From assembly GCA_016201275.1 (NCBI GenBank), contig JACQDB010000065.1, positions 17,092 through 81,091 of the forward strand: 64,000 nucleotides of DNA. Direction: 5' to 3'. A program made the translations under genes and the position numbers. The DNA is from Acidobacteriota bacterium (GTDB lineage: Bacteria > Acidobacteriota > Blastocatellia > UBA7656). Shown in pieces: positions 33,924 through 43,853 of this stretch (positions are counted from its first letter, which is position 1; every line of letters starts with the position of its first letter). The notes under the pieces were generated by a model that saw only the letters and a program-made list of their open reading frames with translations, was not told the DNA's origin and did no database searches.

Positions 33924-34236
33924 CCGTGAAAAATTCCGGACAAGGCGCTTGTCGAGGCGCTTGGTTGCGCGCCTTGTCCCTGCCCTTCCTTTTTCCCAAG
34001 TGGCGTTCGTTCTCGCTTTGAAAATCGCGGCAACGCTTCTGTGGCAAGCCAGATGAAAAGCCCTTGACGATTTTCGCTTTCTGTTTTTTTTCACCCCGTC
34101 TTCGTCGCGCCCCTTCTCATCATCACGTTTTGCCGACGCGCTCATCGCTATTTTCATTGACATAGTTTGCATCGGGCATACAAAATAGCCTCCGCTTCAT
34201 CACATCTCCACAGTCGTCTTCTAACGGAGGAACTAT
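33924..34236. other. Intergenic region before the OPT transporter
   Basis: About 310 bases contain no recognised gene, RNA or repeat array. The last 40 bases hold the ribosome-binding site GGAGGAA of the OPT gene. A promoter for that gene is expected here but no clear pair of hexamers was picked out. Confidence 0.4.
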
Positions 34237-36555
34237 ATGAATAAAGAAATCACCAATGTGGCGGTGCAAGAGACGCAGAGCGGTTTTAAGCCGTATATTC
34301 CCGCCTCTGTGAAATTGCCCGAACTGACGCCCCTGCCGTTAATCGTTGGCACCTTGCTTGGCATGGTCTTTGGCGCGTCATCCTTGTATCTGGTTCTCAA
34401 GGTCGGCTTGACGGTCAGCGCTTCGATTCCCGTCGCCGTCATCTCTATCAGCCTCTTCAGTCTGCTGTCCAAAATGGGCGTGAAGAACGCCAACATACTG
34501 GAGAACAACATCGTGCAGACGGCAGGCTCGGCAGGCGAATCCATTGCCTTCGGCGTTGGCGTGACCATGCCTGCCATCATGATTTTAGGTTTCGATCTGG
34601 AAATCACTCGCGTCATGCTGGTTGCCATACTCGGCGGCTTGCTCGGCATACTAATGATGATTCCTTTGCGCCGCGCTTTAATCGTTCAACAACACGGCAT
34701 CTTGAAATACCCCGAAGGCACGGCCTGCGCCGAAGTCTTAAAAGCCGGAGCCTCGCAAGAATCCCGCGACGCCGCTTCTTTAGGCAGCAACAAAGCCACG
34801 GTCGAAGCCACCGGAGCCAAAACCATCTTCACAGGTTTTGGCATAGGGATGCTTTACAAAGTGGCGATGGTAGGTTTCAAAGCCTGGAAAGACACGCCGC
34901 AAAAAATCTTTGGCGCGCCGTTCAAAGCCGGTTCCATCTCCGCCGAAATTTCGCCGGAACTGTTAGGCGTGGGCTACATCATCGGGCCGCGCATCGCTTC
35001 GATTATGTGCGCCGGTGGGGTGCTGGCCTATCTGGTGTTGATTCCGGCGATCAAGTTTTTCGGCGAAGGCATGACCACAGCGCTGCCGCCGGGTGATGTT
35101 CCGATCAATCAGATGACCCCCAACGCCATACGCAGTGCCTATATCTTGTATATAGGCGCAGGCGCAGTCGCAGCCGGTGGTATCATCAGCCTCTTTCGCT
35201 CGCTGCCGACAATCTGGAGCGGCTTGAAAGGCGGCCTCGCTGACCTGCGCGGCGGCCAGGCGGCAGGCGCTTCTACGGTTCGCACCGATCACGACCTCTC
35301 AATGAAAATCGTCTTGGGCGGCATCATTGTGTTATTGGCGATGATTATGCTCTTCCCGCAATTGAACCTGCATATTACTCATCCGCTCACCGCCATCATC
35401 GGCGCGTTGATGATTGTCGCTTTCGGGTTTTTGTTCGTCACCGTCTCTTCCAGACTGACGGGGGAAATCGGTTCGTCATCCAATCCGATTTCCGGTATGA
35501 CGGTGGCGACCTTGTTGTTGACTTGTCTGATTTTTCTGTTGATTGGCTGGACCGGAAATACTTATTACGTCACGGCGCTCTCCATAGGCGGCATCGTCTG
35601 CATAGCGGCTTCCAACGGCGGCACCACGTCGCAGGATTTGAAGACCGGCTTTCTCGTCGGCTCGACGCCGAGCAGTCAGCAAATCGCTATACTGGTGGGC
35701 GCGTTGGCATCGGCCTTGATTATGGGGCCGATTCTATTAAAGCTCAATGATTCGGCCACCGTTTATGTGCCGGTTGGCAACACCTTCGCGGCGGATTTCC
35801 ACGTTGACACGAGTGGCTTGGGCGCGCCCGAAGCCCTCAAAGGCGTACAGGGCGAAGAAGACCACAACGCTTATCGCTCGTGGTTCAAACAGGACGAAGC
35901 CAGCGGCAACGCGGTGCGCTATCTGGTCAACGAGCAAGGCGTGCCGGTGTATCAGGTTGACCCCGGCATCAATGGCACGCACACCGAAAGACCGGATGGC
36001 ACGCCGGTCAAAAAATTCGATGCGCCAAAAGCCACGCTCATGTCTTACATCATCAAAGGCATCCTCGATAGAAAACTGCCTTGGGGCTTGGTCTTGTTAG
36101 GCGTGATGATTGCGATAGTGTTAGAGATGAGCGGCATTCCCTCTTTAGCGTTTGCCGTGGGCGTGTATCTGCCGCTGTCGTCTTCGAGTCCGATTTTCAT
36201 CGGCGGCATGATTCGCTGGTTAGTGGATAAATACCTCGCGCGAAAATTCCGGGGCAAAAATTTGACGGCAGAAGAGTTGACCGCCGAGGGCGACAAGAGC
36301 GGCGGTGTGTTGATGGCTTCCGGTTACATCGCCGGTGGCGCGCTGGCCGGCATCGTCATCGCCTTTTTGGCGGGTGTGCCAAGATTTGAAAATTTCAATA
36401 ATCGAATAGATGCCTGGTCAAAAAGCAATGCGTTTTTCAATGGCGCAAACGCCGACCTGCTGTCGGTCTTGCCGTTCCTGGTCTTGATCGTTCTGCTTTA
36501 TCTGGCAGGGCGCGAAATGATTCTCGCCAGCAAGAAGTCAAGCGCTATGGATTAA
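34237..36555 (+). CDS. OPT-family oligopeptide transporter
   Basis: This 772-residue inner-membrane transporter has at least 14 hydrophobic helices. The opening KPYIPASVKLPELTP, the EGTACAEVLKAG motif and the SNPISGMTVATLL segment are characteristic of the prokaryotic oligopeptide transporter family. A soluble insert near 525-610 contains a Tyr/Asp-rich region ending in a TLMSYIIKG helix. OPT proteins use the proton gradient to import peptides or metal-peptide chelates. A good SD (GGAGGAA) precedes the start. A terminator-like hairpin follows the stop. Confidence 0.92.
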   Translation: MNKEITNVAVQETQSGFKPYIPASVKLPELTPLPLIVGTLLGMVFGASSLYLVLKVGLTVSASIPVAVISISLFSLLSKMGVKNANILENNIVQTAGSAGESIAFGVGVTMPAIMILGFDLEITRVMLVAILGGLLGILMMIPLRRALIVQQHGILKYPEGTACAEVLKAGASQESRDAASLGSNKATVEATGAKTIFTGFGIGMLYKVAMVGFKAWKDTPQKIFGAPFKAGSISAEISPELLGVGYIIGPRIASIMCAGGVLAYLVLIPAIKFFGEGMTTALPPGDVPINQMTPNAIRSAYILYIGAGAVAAGGIISLFRSLPTIWSGLKGGLADLRGGQAAGASTVRTDHDLSMKIVLGGIIVLLAMIMLFPQLNLHITHPLTAIIGALMIVAFGFLFVTVSSRLTGEIGSSSNPISGMTVATLLLTCLIFLLIGWTGNTYYVTALSIGGIVCIAASNGGTTSQDLKTGFLVGSTPSSQQIAILVGALASALIMGPILLKLNDSATVYVPVGNTFAADFHVDTSGLGAPEALKGVQGEEDHNAYRSWFKQDEASGNAVRYLVNEQGVPVYQVDPGINGTHTERPDGTPVKKFDAPKATLMSYIIKGILDRKLPWGLVLLGVMIAIVLEMSGIPSLAFAVGVYLPLSSSSPIFIGGMIRWLVDKYLARKFRGKNLTAEELTAEGDKSGGVLMASGYIAGGALAGIVIAFLAGVPRFENFNNRIDAWSKSNAFFNGANADLLSVLPFLVLIVLLYLAGREMILASKKSSAMD

Positions 36556-37218
36556 GGCGAAACTCGTCATTGCCATTTCCGTAACAAGGGTGTGATACAA
36601 GAACTCCTCTTGCATCACACCCTTGATTGTTGTTGTGGAGGCAACGATGGAACATCCAGCCAGAAACAATTTCGCATGGAACGCCTGATTGCCGACCACA
36701 GCAACGCCGGTATCACGCCGTGGGAGCAGTGTTCTGGTTATCCATTCACGCTCGAAGCTGTTGAAGCCATCAGTCAATTGACGTAAGAGCAAAGGCCTAT
36801 GAAAATCACCCTCGCGCCTTCGTCAATCAAGTTGCTCAATAAACGCCCGCCTAGACCGGATGAGCAAGCCGCTTCATCCAATCTCCGGTATGCCAACACA
36901 AAATCGTTGTAGCCATGCTTTCAATTTCAGGCTTGCGATAATCCGGCCTCTCGCTTCAATCACACAGTTGCAAAATTCCGCAATTGTTAAATTATACGCA
37001 GAGAGATTTTTCCCACGGCTCGGCGCTCGGCGCTCGTTAAGAAAGTCCGCAAAAATCTTTCGGGCTTCGTCAAGCTCTCATGACATAACGGCTTAGAAGT
37101 TTGGCTCAGGGTCGCTCAGAGCAACATCAAGCGTCCGCTTGGCAATGGTATATCGCTTGCCTTAGCTGTTTTTGCGAGCCGCAAAAAGCGCTGGCAAAAT
37201 CGCCTATAGGAGGCTGTT
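36556..37218. other. Intergenic region with terminator and a possible gene remnant
   Basis: After the terminator at 36585 the frame at about 36676-36786 reads RLIADHSNAGITPWEQCSGYPFTLEAVEAISQLT. This has an ordered, protein-like look but no proper start, and may be the tail of a decayed small gene. The rest (36787-37218) is featureless apart from the ribosome-binding site of the next gene. Confidence 0.35.
36585..36625 (+). terminator. Intrinsic terminator of the OPT gene
   Basis: An 18-base arm, 36585-36602, pairs with 36608-36625 with a single mismatch and a 5-base loop, followed by a T/G-rich tract. It lies 30 bases after the OPT stop codon. Confidence 0.8.
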
Positions 37219-37575
37219 ATGAACGCCGCAAAACGCTTTGTCCTCATCTGCGGGTTATGCTTGTTTCCCCTTGTCTTTCTGACTCCCGCGCAGGAAAAAT
37301 CGTCAACCACTGGCAAAGACTTATTCAAACAGAATTGTCGCGTTTGCCACAGCAAAGATTCCGCGCAGGGGGAATACAGCCCGCTGTCCTTAATTCAGGA
37401 TCAGTGGAAAAAATTCTTCACGACGAAATTTGCTTCCACACACAAGGATGTGAGGTTGCCCGGTCAGGAGAAAAAACTTCTCGAAACACTGACGCCTGAA
37501 CAACTCAAAACCCTACAGAAATACTGCATAGATCACGCTGCCGATTCGGAGCAACCGCAAACCTGTAGCGGTTGA
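37219..37575 (+). CDS. Small monoheme cytochrome c without Met ligand
   Basis: This 118-residue exported protein has a signal peptide (about 1-25) and one heme motif, CRVCH at 40-44. No Met occurs after the initiator, so the second axial ligand cannot be Met. The His in ASTHKD or IDHAAD are candidates, or the site may be open. AGGAGG lies upstream. It starts a plus-strand group with a DUF3373 barrel and an octaheme cytochrome, and probably passes electrons to or from them. Confidence 0.8.
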   Translation: MNAAKRFVLICGLCLFPLVFLTPAQEKSSTTGKDLFKQNCRVCHSKDSAQGEYSPLSLIQDQWKKFFTTKFASTHKDVRLPGQEKKLLETLTPEQLKTLQKYCIDHAADSEQPQTCSG

Positions 37576-37622
37576 AGTTTCCGGCAGTCTTGCCCGTCAA
37601 CCCCACAAAAGGAGGGGGGATT

Positions 37623-39416
37623 ATGCGAAACCTTATCATCATTATCGCTATCATAATTATTCTTCCCGGACCATTCGTCCGGGCGCAAAATCCGACTCCT
37701 GTGAATCCGTCGCCGACTTCCGCGCAAACCGAAAAAACTCCAACCGAGCAACTTCGTCAGGAGATTGAACTGTTGAAAAAAACCATCAATGCGCTGGAAG
37801 AACGATTGGCCAATCAGGAAAAGAAACAGACCGTTCAAGCGCCCCCGGTTGCCGACCCGAAAACCGCAGAGCAACTCAAAGACATAGATAAACGGGTCAC
37901 CAAAACCGAGCGCGACACGGCTTTACAGCGCATCAAATTCGGCGGCGATTATCGCTTTGAAGCGCATTCAATTCAAGGCACCATACCGGCGCATTTCGAC
38001 GGCATGAGATTACAAAACCTATTGGTTAAAAGTATATTCGCCATGAATGTTCTGGGGCGTCCGCCCTCAAGCCTCAATGAAATCAATCAAGCGGTTGCCG
38101 GACATTACAGCGATTATCAATACTTCACCAACAATCTGACTTTCAATCAACTGAAACAGGCTATGGGGCAATTCCCTGCGCCGTTGCAACAACAACTGTT
38201 CGGCCTGTTGATGCCTGCCACTTACGTTTCCGAATACAAAGCCAACAACAAGATTTTGTACACCAATCGTTTTCGCATACGACTGGATGCGCCAGTCTCG
38301 GAAAACGTCAGCGTCACGGCACGCCTGAGTATGTACAAAGTGTTCGGCGATTCGACCGGCGTACAGGTATTCAACGGGCAGCCGACTTCTTTAAGTATAG
38401 ACGGCACGACTACAGGGGTGCCGAATTCGGACATCCTGCGAGTCGAGCGCGCTTACGTCACTTGGAATAAAATCGCCAACTCGCCCTTTTTCCTTTCCAT
38501 AGGGCGACGGCCTTCAACCGATGGGCCGCCCCTGAATTTACGCAATGACGAGATGCGCGGCGGCACGCCTTCGGGGGCGCTGATTGATTACCAGTTCGAC
38601 GGCATCACCTTTGGCTATCACGCCGGTGAACACACCGTGCTGCGCCTGTGCTATGGCCTGGGTTATGAATCCGGTTTCGGTAACGGTGACGTGTTGAAAC
38701 TGCCGCAAGACCGCATGAAGGATGTGCATTTTTTAGGCGGCAACGTAGATGTATGGAGTTCGGAAAAGACCTTGATACAAGCGACCCTGGCGCGCGCCTT
38801 TAATGTCACCGATGCCTTCAATGGCTTAATCGTGCTGCCGAATAATCCCTTAACCGGAGAGACGGTTGGCGCGCCTGTCATTATGCGCTACACGCCATCG
38901 GCTAATCTTGGCGACATCAATTTGGTGGGCATCAATGTGACGCATAAATTCGGCGCGCTTGATACCTTCTTCAGCGCCAACTATGTCGGCCTCAGACCGA
39001 ACCGCCTAACCACGCCATTTGGCGGTTTAGGGTCTGATCCCTTCGAGGTGCCGAGCAATCACAACGGCGGCATGATTTATGCAGGAGCGCGCTATAACTT
39101 CGGCAGCGAAGAGCGCACGAAAATTGGTTTCGAGTTCAATAAGGGCTCGAAATACTGGTTCAATTTCGCTCAGGCCGAAGATGATATTATCGCGCCCAAG
39201 ACCAACACGCGGGGCGAGGTGTATCAAACCTACATCACGCATCGCATCACCAGTCGCTTTATTTTCAAAGCCGACTTCATACGCTACAACTACAGATACT
39301 CCGGCTCCGGCTGGCATCTGGGAGCGCCCAAGAGTCTGGAGCAAGCGCCCATTCTCGGCTTTCCAACCTACAGTCGGGTGAACAAGTTTTCCGCAGGGTT
39401 GACGGCGCGTTTTTAA
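37623..39416 (+). CDS. DUF3373 outer-membrane porin-like protein
   Basis: This 597-residue protein starts at 37623 after GGAGGGGGG. A signal peptide (about 1-20) is followed by a periplasmic coiled coil near 35-65 (TEQLRQEIELLKKTINALEERLANQ) and a long beta-rich barrel. Family landmarks are NDEMRGGTPSGALIDYQFDG and GSGWHLGAPK. The final residues (KFSAGLTARF) form an outer-membrane insertion signal with terminal Phe. DUF3373 proteins are found beside multiheme cytochromes in metal-reducing bacteria. Here it would give the cytochromes passage to the outside or hold them at the outer membrane. Confidence 0.85.
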   Translation: MRNLIIIIAIIIILPGPFVRAQNPTPVNPSPTSAQTEKTPTEQLRQEIELLKKTINALEERLANQEKKQTVQAPPVADPKTAEQLKDIDKRVTKTERDTALQRIKFGGDYRFEAHSIQGTIPAHFDGMRLQNLLVKSIFAMNVLGRPPSSLNEINQAVAGHYSDYQYFTNNLTFNQLKQAMGQFPAPLQQQLFGLLMPATYVSEYKANNKILYTNRFRIRLDAPVSENVSVTARLSMYKVFGDSTGVQVFNGQPTSLSIDGTTTGVPNSDILRVERAYVTWNKIANSPFFLSIGRRPSTDGPPLNLRNDEMRGGTPSGALIDYQFDGITFGYHAGEHTVLRLCYGLGYESGFGNGDVLKLPQDRMKDVHFLGGNVDVWSSEKTLIQATLARAFNVTDAFNGLIVLPNNPLTGETVGAPVIMRYTPSANLGDINLVGINVTHKFGALDTFFSANYVGLRPNRLTTPFGGLGSDPFEVPSNHNGGMIYAGARYNFGSEERTKIGFEFNKGSKYWFNFAQAEDDIIAPKTNTRGEVYQTYITHRITSRFIFKADFIRYNYRYSGSGWHLGAPKSLEQAPILGFPTYSRVNKFSAGLTARF

Positions 39417-39433
39417 TCGGAGGAGGTGACGGA

Positions 39434-40852
39434 ATGAAATACCTGACAACCTTTGCTTTCTTGTTTTTGACTCTGGTCTTGGGCATGGCTCAAGACCAGG
39501 AGAAAAAGTATTCGCACGCGGATTACTTCGCGCATTACGAAGGCACCGCTACTTGTCTGCAATGTCACCAGAAAGATGGCGAAAATTTCTTTCACTCGCA
39601 GCATTATCAGTGGCAGGGCGCAGCCCCTCAAATTATCAATGCCAAAAATCGTCGACTCGGGAAACTGAACACGATTAATGATTTCTGCACCAGCCCCAGA
39701 GGCAACTGGATCGGACTGGTGAAGAATTCACGCGGCGACACCATCAGCAGAGGCTGTAGCGCCTGTCACGCGGGGCTGGGAAAATTGCCGACGGAAAAAA
39801 TCAGCGATGAGCAGTTGCAGAATATTGATTGTCTAATCTGCCACGCCAACGGCTATCGGCGCGACCTGTTTGCCACGCCGGAAGGCGGCTTGGCGTGGCA
39901 GCCGATCTTGTGGAAGAACCGCGAAGGGCTGGATGCGGTTGCCAAACGCATCACGCTGCCGACCCGTGCGACCTGTCTGCGTTGCCATAACGCTTCGGGC
40001 GGCGGCGTCAATTTCAAGCGCGGCGATTTGGAGTATAAGCTGGTGGATTGTGGCCGTGATTTCGATGTCCACATGGCAAGCGAGGGCAAAAATATGCAGT
40101 GCATCAGTTGTCACGCTGGCGATGGGCATCGGGTGCGCGGACGCGGCACTGATCTGTCGGGAAGCGATATGCCGAGTCAACCGCTGCGTTGCGATTCGTC
40201 CGGCTGTCACAGTGCCACGCCGCACCAAAGCGTCGCTCTCAATCATCACACCAAGCGCGTCAATTGTACGGTTTGTCATATCCCCAGTTTTGCCAGAGCC
40301 GAAGCCACGGACATGGCGCGGGACTGGTCGCAGCCGGTTTATCACGCAGACACGGACCGCTACACCGCCAAGATCACTTTGCAGACCAACGTGCAGCCGG
40401 TGTATGCGTGGTTCAACGGCTTCACCAAAGCGCAGTTACCCGGTGAACCGGTGGCGCGGCTGGCCAATGGTTCCGTAGGCATCATGGTTCCGCAAGGCTC
40501 CCGCTTAGACCGCAAAGCGCAAATCTTCGCCTTCAAACTTCATCAAGGGCGTATGCCGATGCTGGCAGAAAAAAACTGGCTCATACCGATTATGGTCGAG
40601 CAATTCTTTCCGAATGGCAAGATCGAGCCAGCCATCAAAGAAGCCGCCAAAGAGATGTACAAGATTGATGATGCACAATTTTCCTGGGTGAATACGTCGC
40701 GCTACATGGGAATTTTTCATGGCGTACCACCTGCCGCCAAAGCGCTCAACTGTCTGGATTGCCACAGCCCCAACGGGCGTATGGACTGGAAGGCGTTAGG
40801 CTATCCAGGAGACCCGCTGAATGTCTTGCTCAAATCGCGCGCCAAAAAGTAG
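39434..40852 (+). CDS. Octaheme cytochrome c, octaheme tetrathionate reductase (OTR) family
   Basis: This 472-residue exported protein has eight heme sites. Seven are CXXCH (41-45, 108-112, 133-137, 181-185, 223-227, 278-282, 440-444) and one is CX4CH (253-259). The order and contexts (INDFC, GCSACHAGLG, DCLICHANGY, TCLRCHNASGGG, LNHH, CTVCHIPSFAR, ATDMARDWSQP) match the OTR family. The Shewanella enzyme of that family reduces tetrathionate, nitrite and hydroxylamine in vitro. The gene follows the DUF3373 barrel by 17 bases with a GGAGGAGG ribosome-binding site. The physiological substrate here is unknown. Confidence 0.85.
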   Translation: MKYLTTFAFLFLTLVLGMAQDQEKKYSHADYFAHYEGTATCLQCHQKDGENFFHSQHYQWQGAAPQIINAKNRRLGKLNTINDFCTSPRGNWIGLVKNSRGDTISRGCSACHAGLGKLPTEKISDEQLQNIDCLICHANGYRRDLFATPEGGLAWQPILWKNREGLDAVAKRITLPTRATCLRCHNASGGGVNFKRGDLEYKLVDCGRDFDVHMASEGKNMQCISCHAGDGHRVRGRGTDLSGSDMPSQPLRCDSSGCHSATPHQSVALNHHTKRVNCTVCHIPSFARAEATDMARDWSQPVYHADTDRYTAKITLQTNVQPVYAWFNGFTKAQLPGEPVARLANGSVGIMVPQGSRLDRKAQIFAFKLHQGRMPMLAEKNWLIPIMVEQFFPNGKIEPAIKEAAKEMYKIDDAQFSWVNTSRYMGIFHGVPPAAKALNCLDCHSPNGRMDWKALGYPGDPLNVLLKSRAKK

Positions 40853-40922
40853 AATGAGCCTTGAGCAAACCGCAGAGACGAGCGTTGCCGCGCTCGCCTC
40901 TGCGGCCACCTTCAACCTTTAC

Positions 40923-41261
40923 ATGAAAAGCGCCAACCAAAAAAAAGCGACCGACCTCTTGCTTTACGAAATGCAGGCCAATATCTGTAAAGCCTTCGCT
41001 CATCCGAAACGCTTACAGATTCTCGACCTACTGGGCGATGGCGAGATGGGAGTTTCCGAATTGCAGGAAAAACTGGAGGTATCGAAAACCAACGTGTCAC
41101 AACATCTGACGATTTTAAAATCCGCAGGGGTGTTGAAGACGCGCCGTTCCGGCAAACAGACCTATTGTTCCCTGACCATACCAGAGGTCAAACAGGCGTG
41201 CCAACTCATCAGCAAAGTGTTACGCGCCCAGATTGCTCACACCAGATCGCTCACCGATTAA
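40923..41261 (+). CDS. ArsR-family transcriptional regulator
   Basis: This 112-residue winged-helix repressor-type protein has MQANICKAFAHPKRLQILDLL followed by the recognition helix region KLEVSKTNVSQHLTILKSAGVL. The CxC metal-sensing motif of ArsR/SmtB metal sensors is absent, so it may sense redox state or a sulfur compound. An alternative start at 40854 lies two bases after the octaheme gene stop, but a hairpin (CGCAGAG...CTCTGCG) falls between the two starts. Its position suggests it controls the cytochrome group. Confidence 0.85.
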   Translation: MKSANQKKATDLLLYEMQANICKAFAHPKRLQILDLLGDGEMGVSELQEKLEVSKTNVSQHLTILKSAGVLKTRRSGKQTYCSLTIPEVKQACQLISKVLRAQIAHTRSLTD

Positions 41262-41287
41262 CCCGCTGGCTTCTCAAGTCAAGCCGC

Positions 41288-41366
41288 AACCATTTTGCAA
41301 CCCCCGTAACGGGAGGGAAGAAATTTCCTCTTCGCCTCGTCTAATCGCTGACGGTGCAAAATGGTT
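41288..41366 (+). promoter_or_regulatory. Inverted repeat in the leader of the next gene
   Basis: AACCATTTTGCA (41288-41299) is exactly complementary to TGCAAAATGGTT (41355-41366). Two smaller hairpins lie between them (CCCCCGTAACGGGAGG and GAGGGAAGAAATTTCCTC). The folded leader ends 58 bases before the start at 41424. Confidence 0.4.
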
Positions 41367-41423
41367 CGTCAACCGTCCAACCAGGCGCGCCGTCCATTAT
41401 CAAGTTTCAGGAGCAAAGAATCT

Positions 41424-41981
41424 ATGCAACGCCGCACTAAATGGTTTTTTCTGTCTGTCTTTCTGCCGCTGTGTTTTGTTTCAAGCGGCTTTCATCAACC
41501 CAGCGCAGGCACTCCTCGTTCGTCCGGTTTATGTGAACAACTGAAGCCCTGCCAATTGCTCACTCAAGCCGACGCCGAAAAAATTCTTGGGCAAGCGGCA
41601 CGGCTTACGCAGGACGCCTCTGAAATGAAAGGCGAGGTCCGCCAGTGCCGTTGTAGGTACACAGCGGTTGCCTTAGATCAAGCCAGCGGAGAAGCGATTA
41701 ATTTGTACTTCTCGTTTGAGCAAAGTGAGCGCCATCCGTCGGCGCAACAGGCGCACGAAGTGATGGCCTCAACCAAGAGTGCGAATATCCACGACACCTC
41801 CATAATAGATTTATCAGGGATAGGCGACGAGGCGTATCAGTTAGGCGATGGGCCAAATGTTCATTTCATCATGGCTAGAAAAAGCGCGAGGGTCATACGG
41901 CTGCAAATCAAACAAGCCACCGCGAAAACTTCGTTAGCAGAACTCAAGACCTTGGCGCGAGAAATCGCCAAGCGCCTCTGA
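41424..41981 (+). CDS. Exported protein of unknown function
   Basis: This 185-residue protein starts at 41424 with CAGGAG upstream. It has a signal peptide (about 1-30) and a mature part beginning CEQLKPCQLLTQADAEKILGQ, which resembles periplasmic proteins of the DUF3558 type that carry a conserved Cys pair and an (A)EKILG segment. Two further Cys (QCRCRY) follow. No enzymatic motif is visible. It may be a small ligand-binding envelope protein. Confidence 0.6.
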   Translation: MQRRTKWFFLSVFLPLCFVSSGFHQPSAGTPRSSGLCEQLKPCQLLTQADAEKILGQAARLTQDASEMKGEVRQCRCRYTAVALDQASGEAINLYFSFEQSERHPSAQQAHEVMASTKSANIHDTSIIDLSGIGDEAYQLGDGPNVHFIMARKSARVIRLQIKQATAKTSLAELKTLAREIAKRL

Positions 41982-42084
41982 AGGCTGCCGTCTGGCGCTA
42001 GCGTTCTCTGATTCCGCTAAGGCACCGACTTCTCAAGGCTCTAGTGAAGTCGGCCTGATTGATGCCCGCGCATCCAGAAAACCA

Positions 42085-42170
42085 GCTACCTTCACCACTA
42101 AGAACACCAAAAACACGAAGCCAGAGAATTTATCTCCTGCGGGTTCTTCATGAACTTGGTGGTGGGGAAA
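42085..42170. repeat. Degenerate inverted octamer-type repeat before mtnA
   Basis: A run of 8-base units (CCACTAAG, AACACCAA, AAACACGA) faces a partly complementary stretch GTTCTTCATGAACTTGGTGGTGG. It has the same design as the other short-period inverted arrays in the window. It stays open in the mtnA frame but lies upstream of the normal mtnA start. Confidence 0.55.
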
Positions 42171-42274
42171 CTGATTCTATCGTCAAGCCTAAGAAACTTC
42201 TCCTTTACTCATCGCCGCCACGGTTTGCGCTTCTGTTGGCAATTCGCCCTGCCGTTGGGTATCATCCTCGCGCT

Positions 42275-43315
42275 ATGATTAAAACTATTGAATGGACTGA
42301 TGAAGGCGTGGTGATGATTGACCAGCGCCGCTTACCAAGCGAAGAACTCTATCCGGTCTTCACAACTTATGACGAAGTTGCAGTCGCCATCGAAGAGATG
42401 GTCATACGCGGCGCACCGGCTATCGGGGTGGCGGCGGCTATGGGCATAGCGCTGGGCGCAAAACAATCTGCGGCCTCGACGCCAGACGAACTCGAAAGCG
42501 ATTTCAATCAAGCCTGCGACCGCATCGCCAAGACGCGCCCCACGGCGGTCAATCTGTTCTGGGCGGTCAAACGCATGGGCGAAGTTTTCCGCGCCGTCAA
42601 ACAGAGCGGCGCTTCCATAGAGGCTATACAAAATCGGCTCATCAAAGAGGCTCTCAATATTCACGAAGAGGATATCGAAAGCAACAAACGCATGGGGCGA
42701 TACGGGGCGCAGCTTTTGCCGCAGGATGTTACCATCTTGACGCATTGCAATGCCGGAGCGCTGGCCACCGCCGGTTACGGCACGGCGCTGGGCGTGGTGC
42801 GCGCTGCTGTCGAAGCCGGAAAAACGGTCAACGTCATCGCCGACGAAACGCGCCCCTTTTTGCAGGGCGCAAGATTGACAGCCTGGGAACTGGCCAAAGA
42901 TGACATTCCCGTGACTTTAATCACCGACAATATGGCAGGGCATTTCATGAAGTCCGGGCAAATCAATTGCGTCGTTGTCGGCGCTGACCGCATCGCTGCC
43001 AACGGCGATGTCGCCAATAAAATCGGTACCTACATGGTGGCGCTGGCAGCGCACGCTAACAACATTCCGTTTTATGTTGCCGCGCCGCTTTCAACTATTG
43101 ACCTCGAATTGAAATCCGGCGACGAAATTCCTATCGAAAACCGCGTCATCACCGAAGTGACGCACATACGCGGTCAGCAAATTTCGCCTGACGGCATACA
43201 GGTGGCCAACCCGGCTTTCGATGTCACGCCACATCGCTACATCGCCGCCATCATCACCGATGCCGGTGTCGCGCGTGCGCCATACGAAGAGAGTCTGAAA
43301 GCCTTGTTCAAATGA
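42275..43315 (+). CDS. mtnA: S-methyl-5-thioribose-1-phosphate isomerase
   Basis: It converts 5-methylthioribose 1-phosphate to 5-methylthioribulose 1-phosphate in methionine salvage. At 346 residues it has the family length. Motifs are [23 protein letters not shown] with the catalytic Cys near 157, DNMAGHFM, and [18 protein letters not shown] with the catalytic Asp near 237. The Cys distinguishes it from eIF2B-like relatives. The frame is open far upstream through a repeat, but the ATG at 42275 gives the standard N-terminus MIKTIEW. The rest of the pathway is 3.6 kb downstream. Confidence 0.93.
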   Translation: MIKTIEWTDEGVVMIDQRRLPSEELYPVFTTYDEVAVAIEEMVIRGAPAIGVAAAMGIALGAKQSAASTPDELESDFNQACDRIAKTRPTAVNLFWAVKRMGEVFRAVKQSGASIEAIQNRLIKEALNIHEEDIESNKRMGRYGAQLLPQDVTILTHCNAGALATAGYGTALGVVRAAVEAGKTVNVIADETRPFLQGARLTAWELAKDDIPVTLITDNMAGHFMKSGQINCVVVGADRIAANGDVANKIGTYMVALAAHANNIPFYVAAPLSTIDLELKSGDEIPIENRVITEVTHIRGQQISPDGIQVANPAFDVTPHRYIAAIITDAGVARAPYEESLKALFK

Positions 43316-43340
43316 GCCAGGCGGTCGTGTTTCAAAAACG

Positions 43341-43750
43341 ATGACAGGTACGGAAAAATGCCGGTTTTTATTGGGGGGGTTCCTTACCTCGTCATCATTT
43401 TACACCAGCACCGATGAACGAACGCGGCGCGATTTAGGCGTTTACTTTTTGATGCGCGGCGGCTTGCGCTATAATCGTGGGGAAGTTTTAGAATTGACGG
43501 TGGAGAGAGGTATGATTCCCTACAAAGAATTAAAAGACTCCAGCTTCTATCAGTAGGTGTTAGCAGAGGGACGAAAAAAGGGCGCACAGAAAATGCTGCC
43601 GATACGCTTGTGCTGCTGATTGCCAAGCGCTTGCCGCCGTTGAAAATTGACAAGAAGATCAGGAGCATCAACGACACGGCGGTTTTGCAGGCGCTGTGCG
43701 TCGAAGTGCTGAATCAGCAAATGCCGAGGTCTTCAAGAAAAGTGTTTTGA
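43341..43750 (+). pseudogene. Degraded Rpn/DUF4351-type protein gene (C-terminal part)
   Basis: The first open part reads ...GVYFLMRGGLRYNRGEVLELTVERGMIPYKELKDSSFYQ and stops at 43556. After the stop, reading continues VLAEGRKKGAQK, then a frame change is needed to reach ADTLVLLIAKRLPPL...IRSINDTAVLQALC, ending at 43750. The order resembles the C-terminal half of Rpn-type PD-(D/E)XK nuclease proteins with a DUF4351-like tail. At least one stop and one frameshift are present and the N-terminal nuclease part is missing. Confidence 0.55.
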
Positions 43751-43853
43751 ACGCCCGGAAGTCGAAAAAACTATCGGCTAAAAAGCCCAACATCAGTGTA
43801 TGATTCCATTTTATGAATGACGAAAATTTCAGAGAGCAGGAACAGTAACCAAA

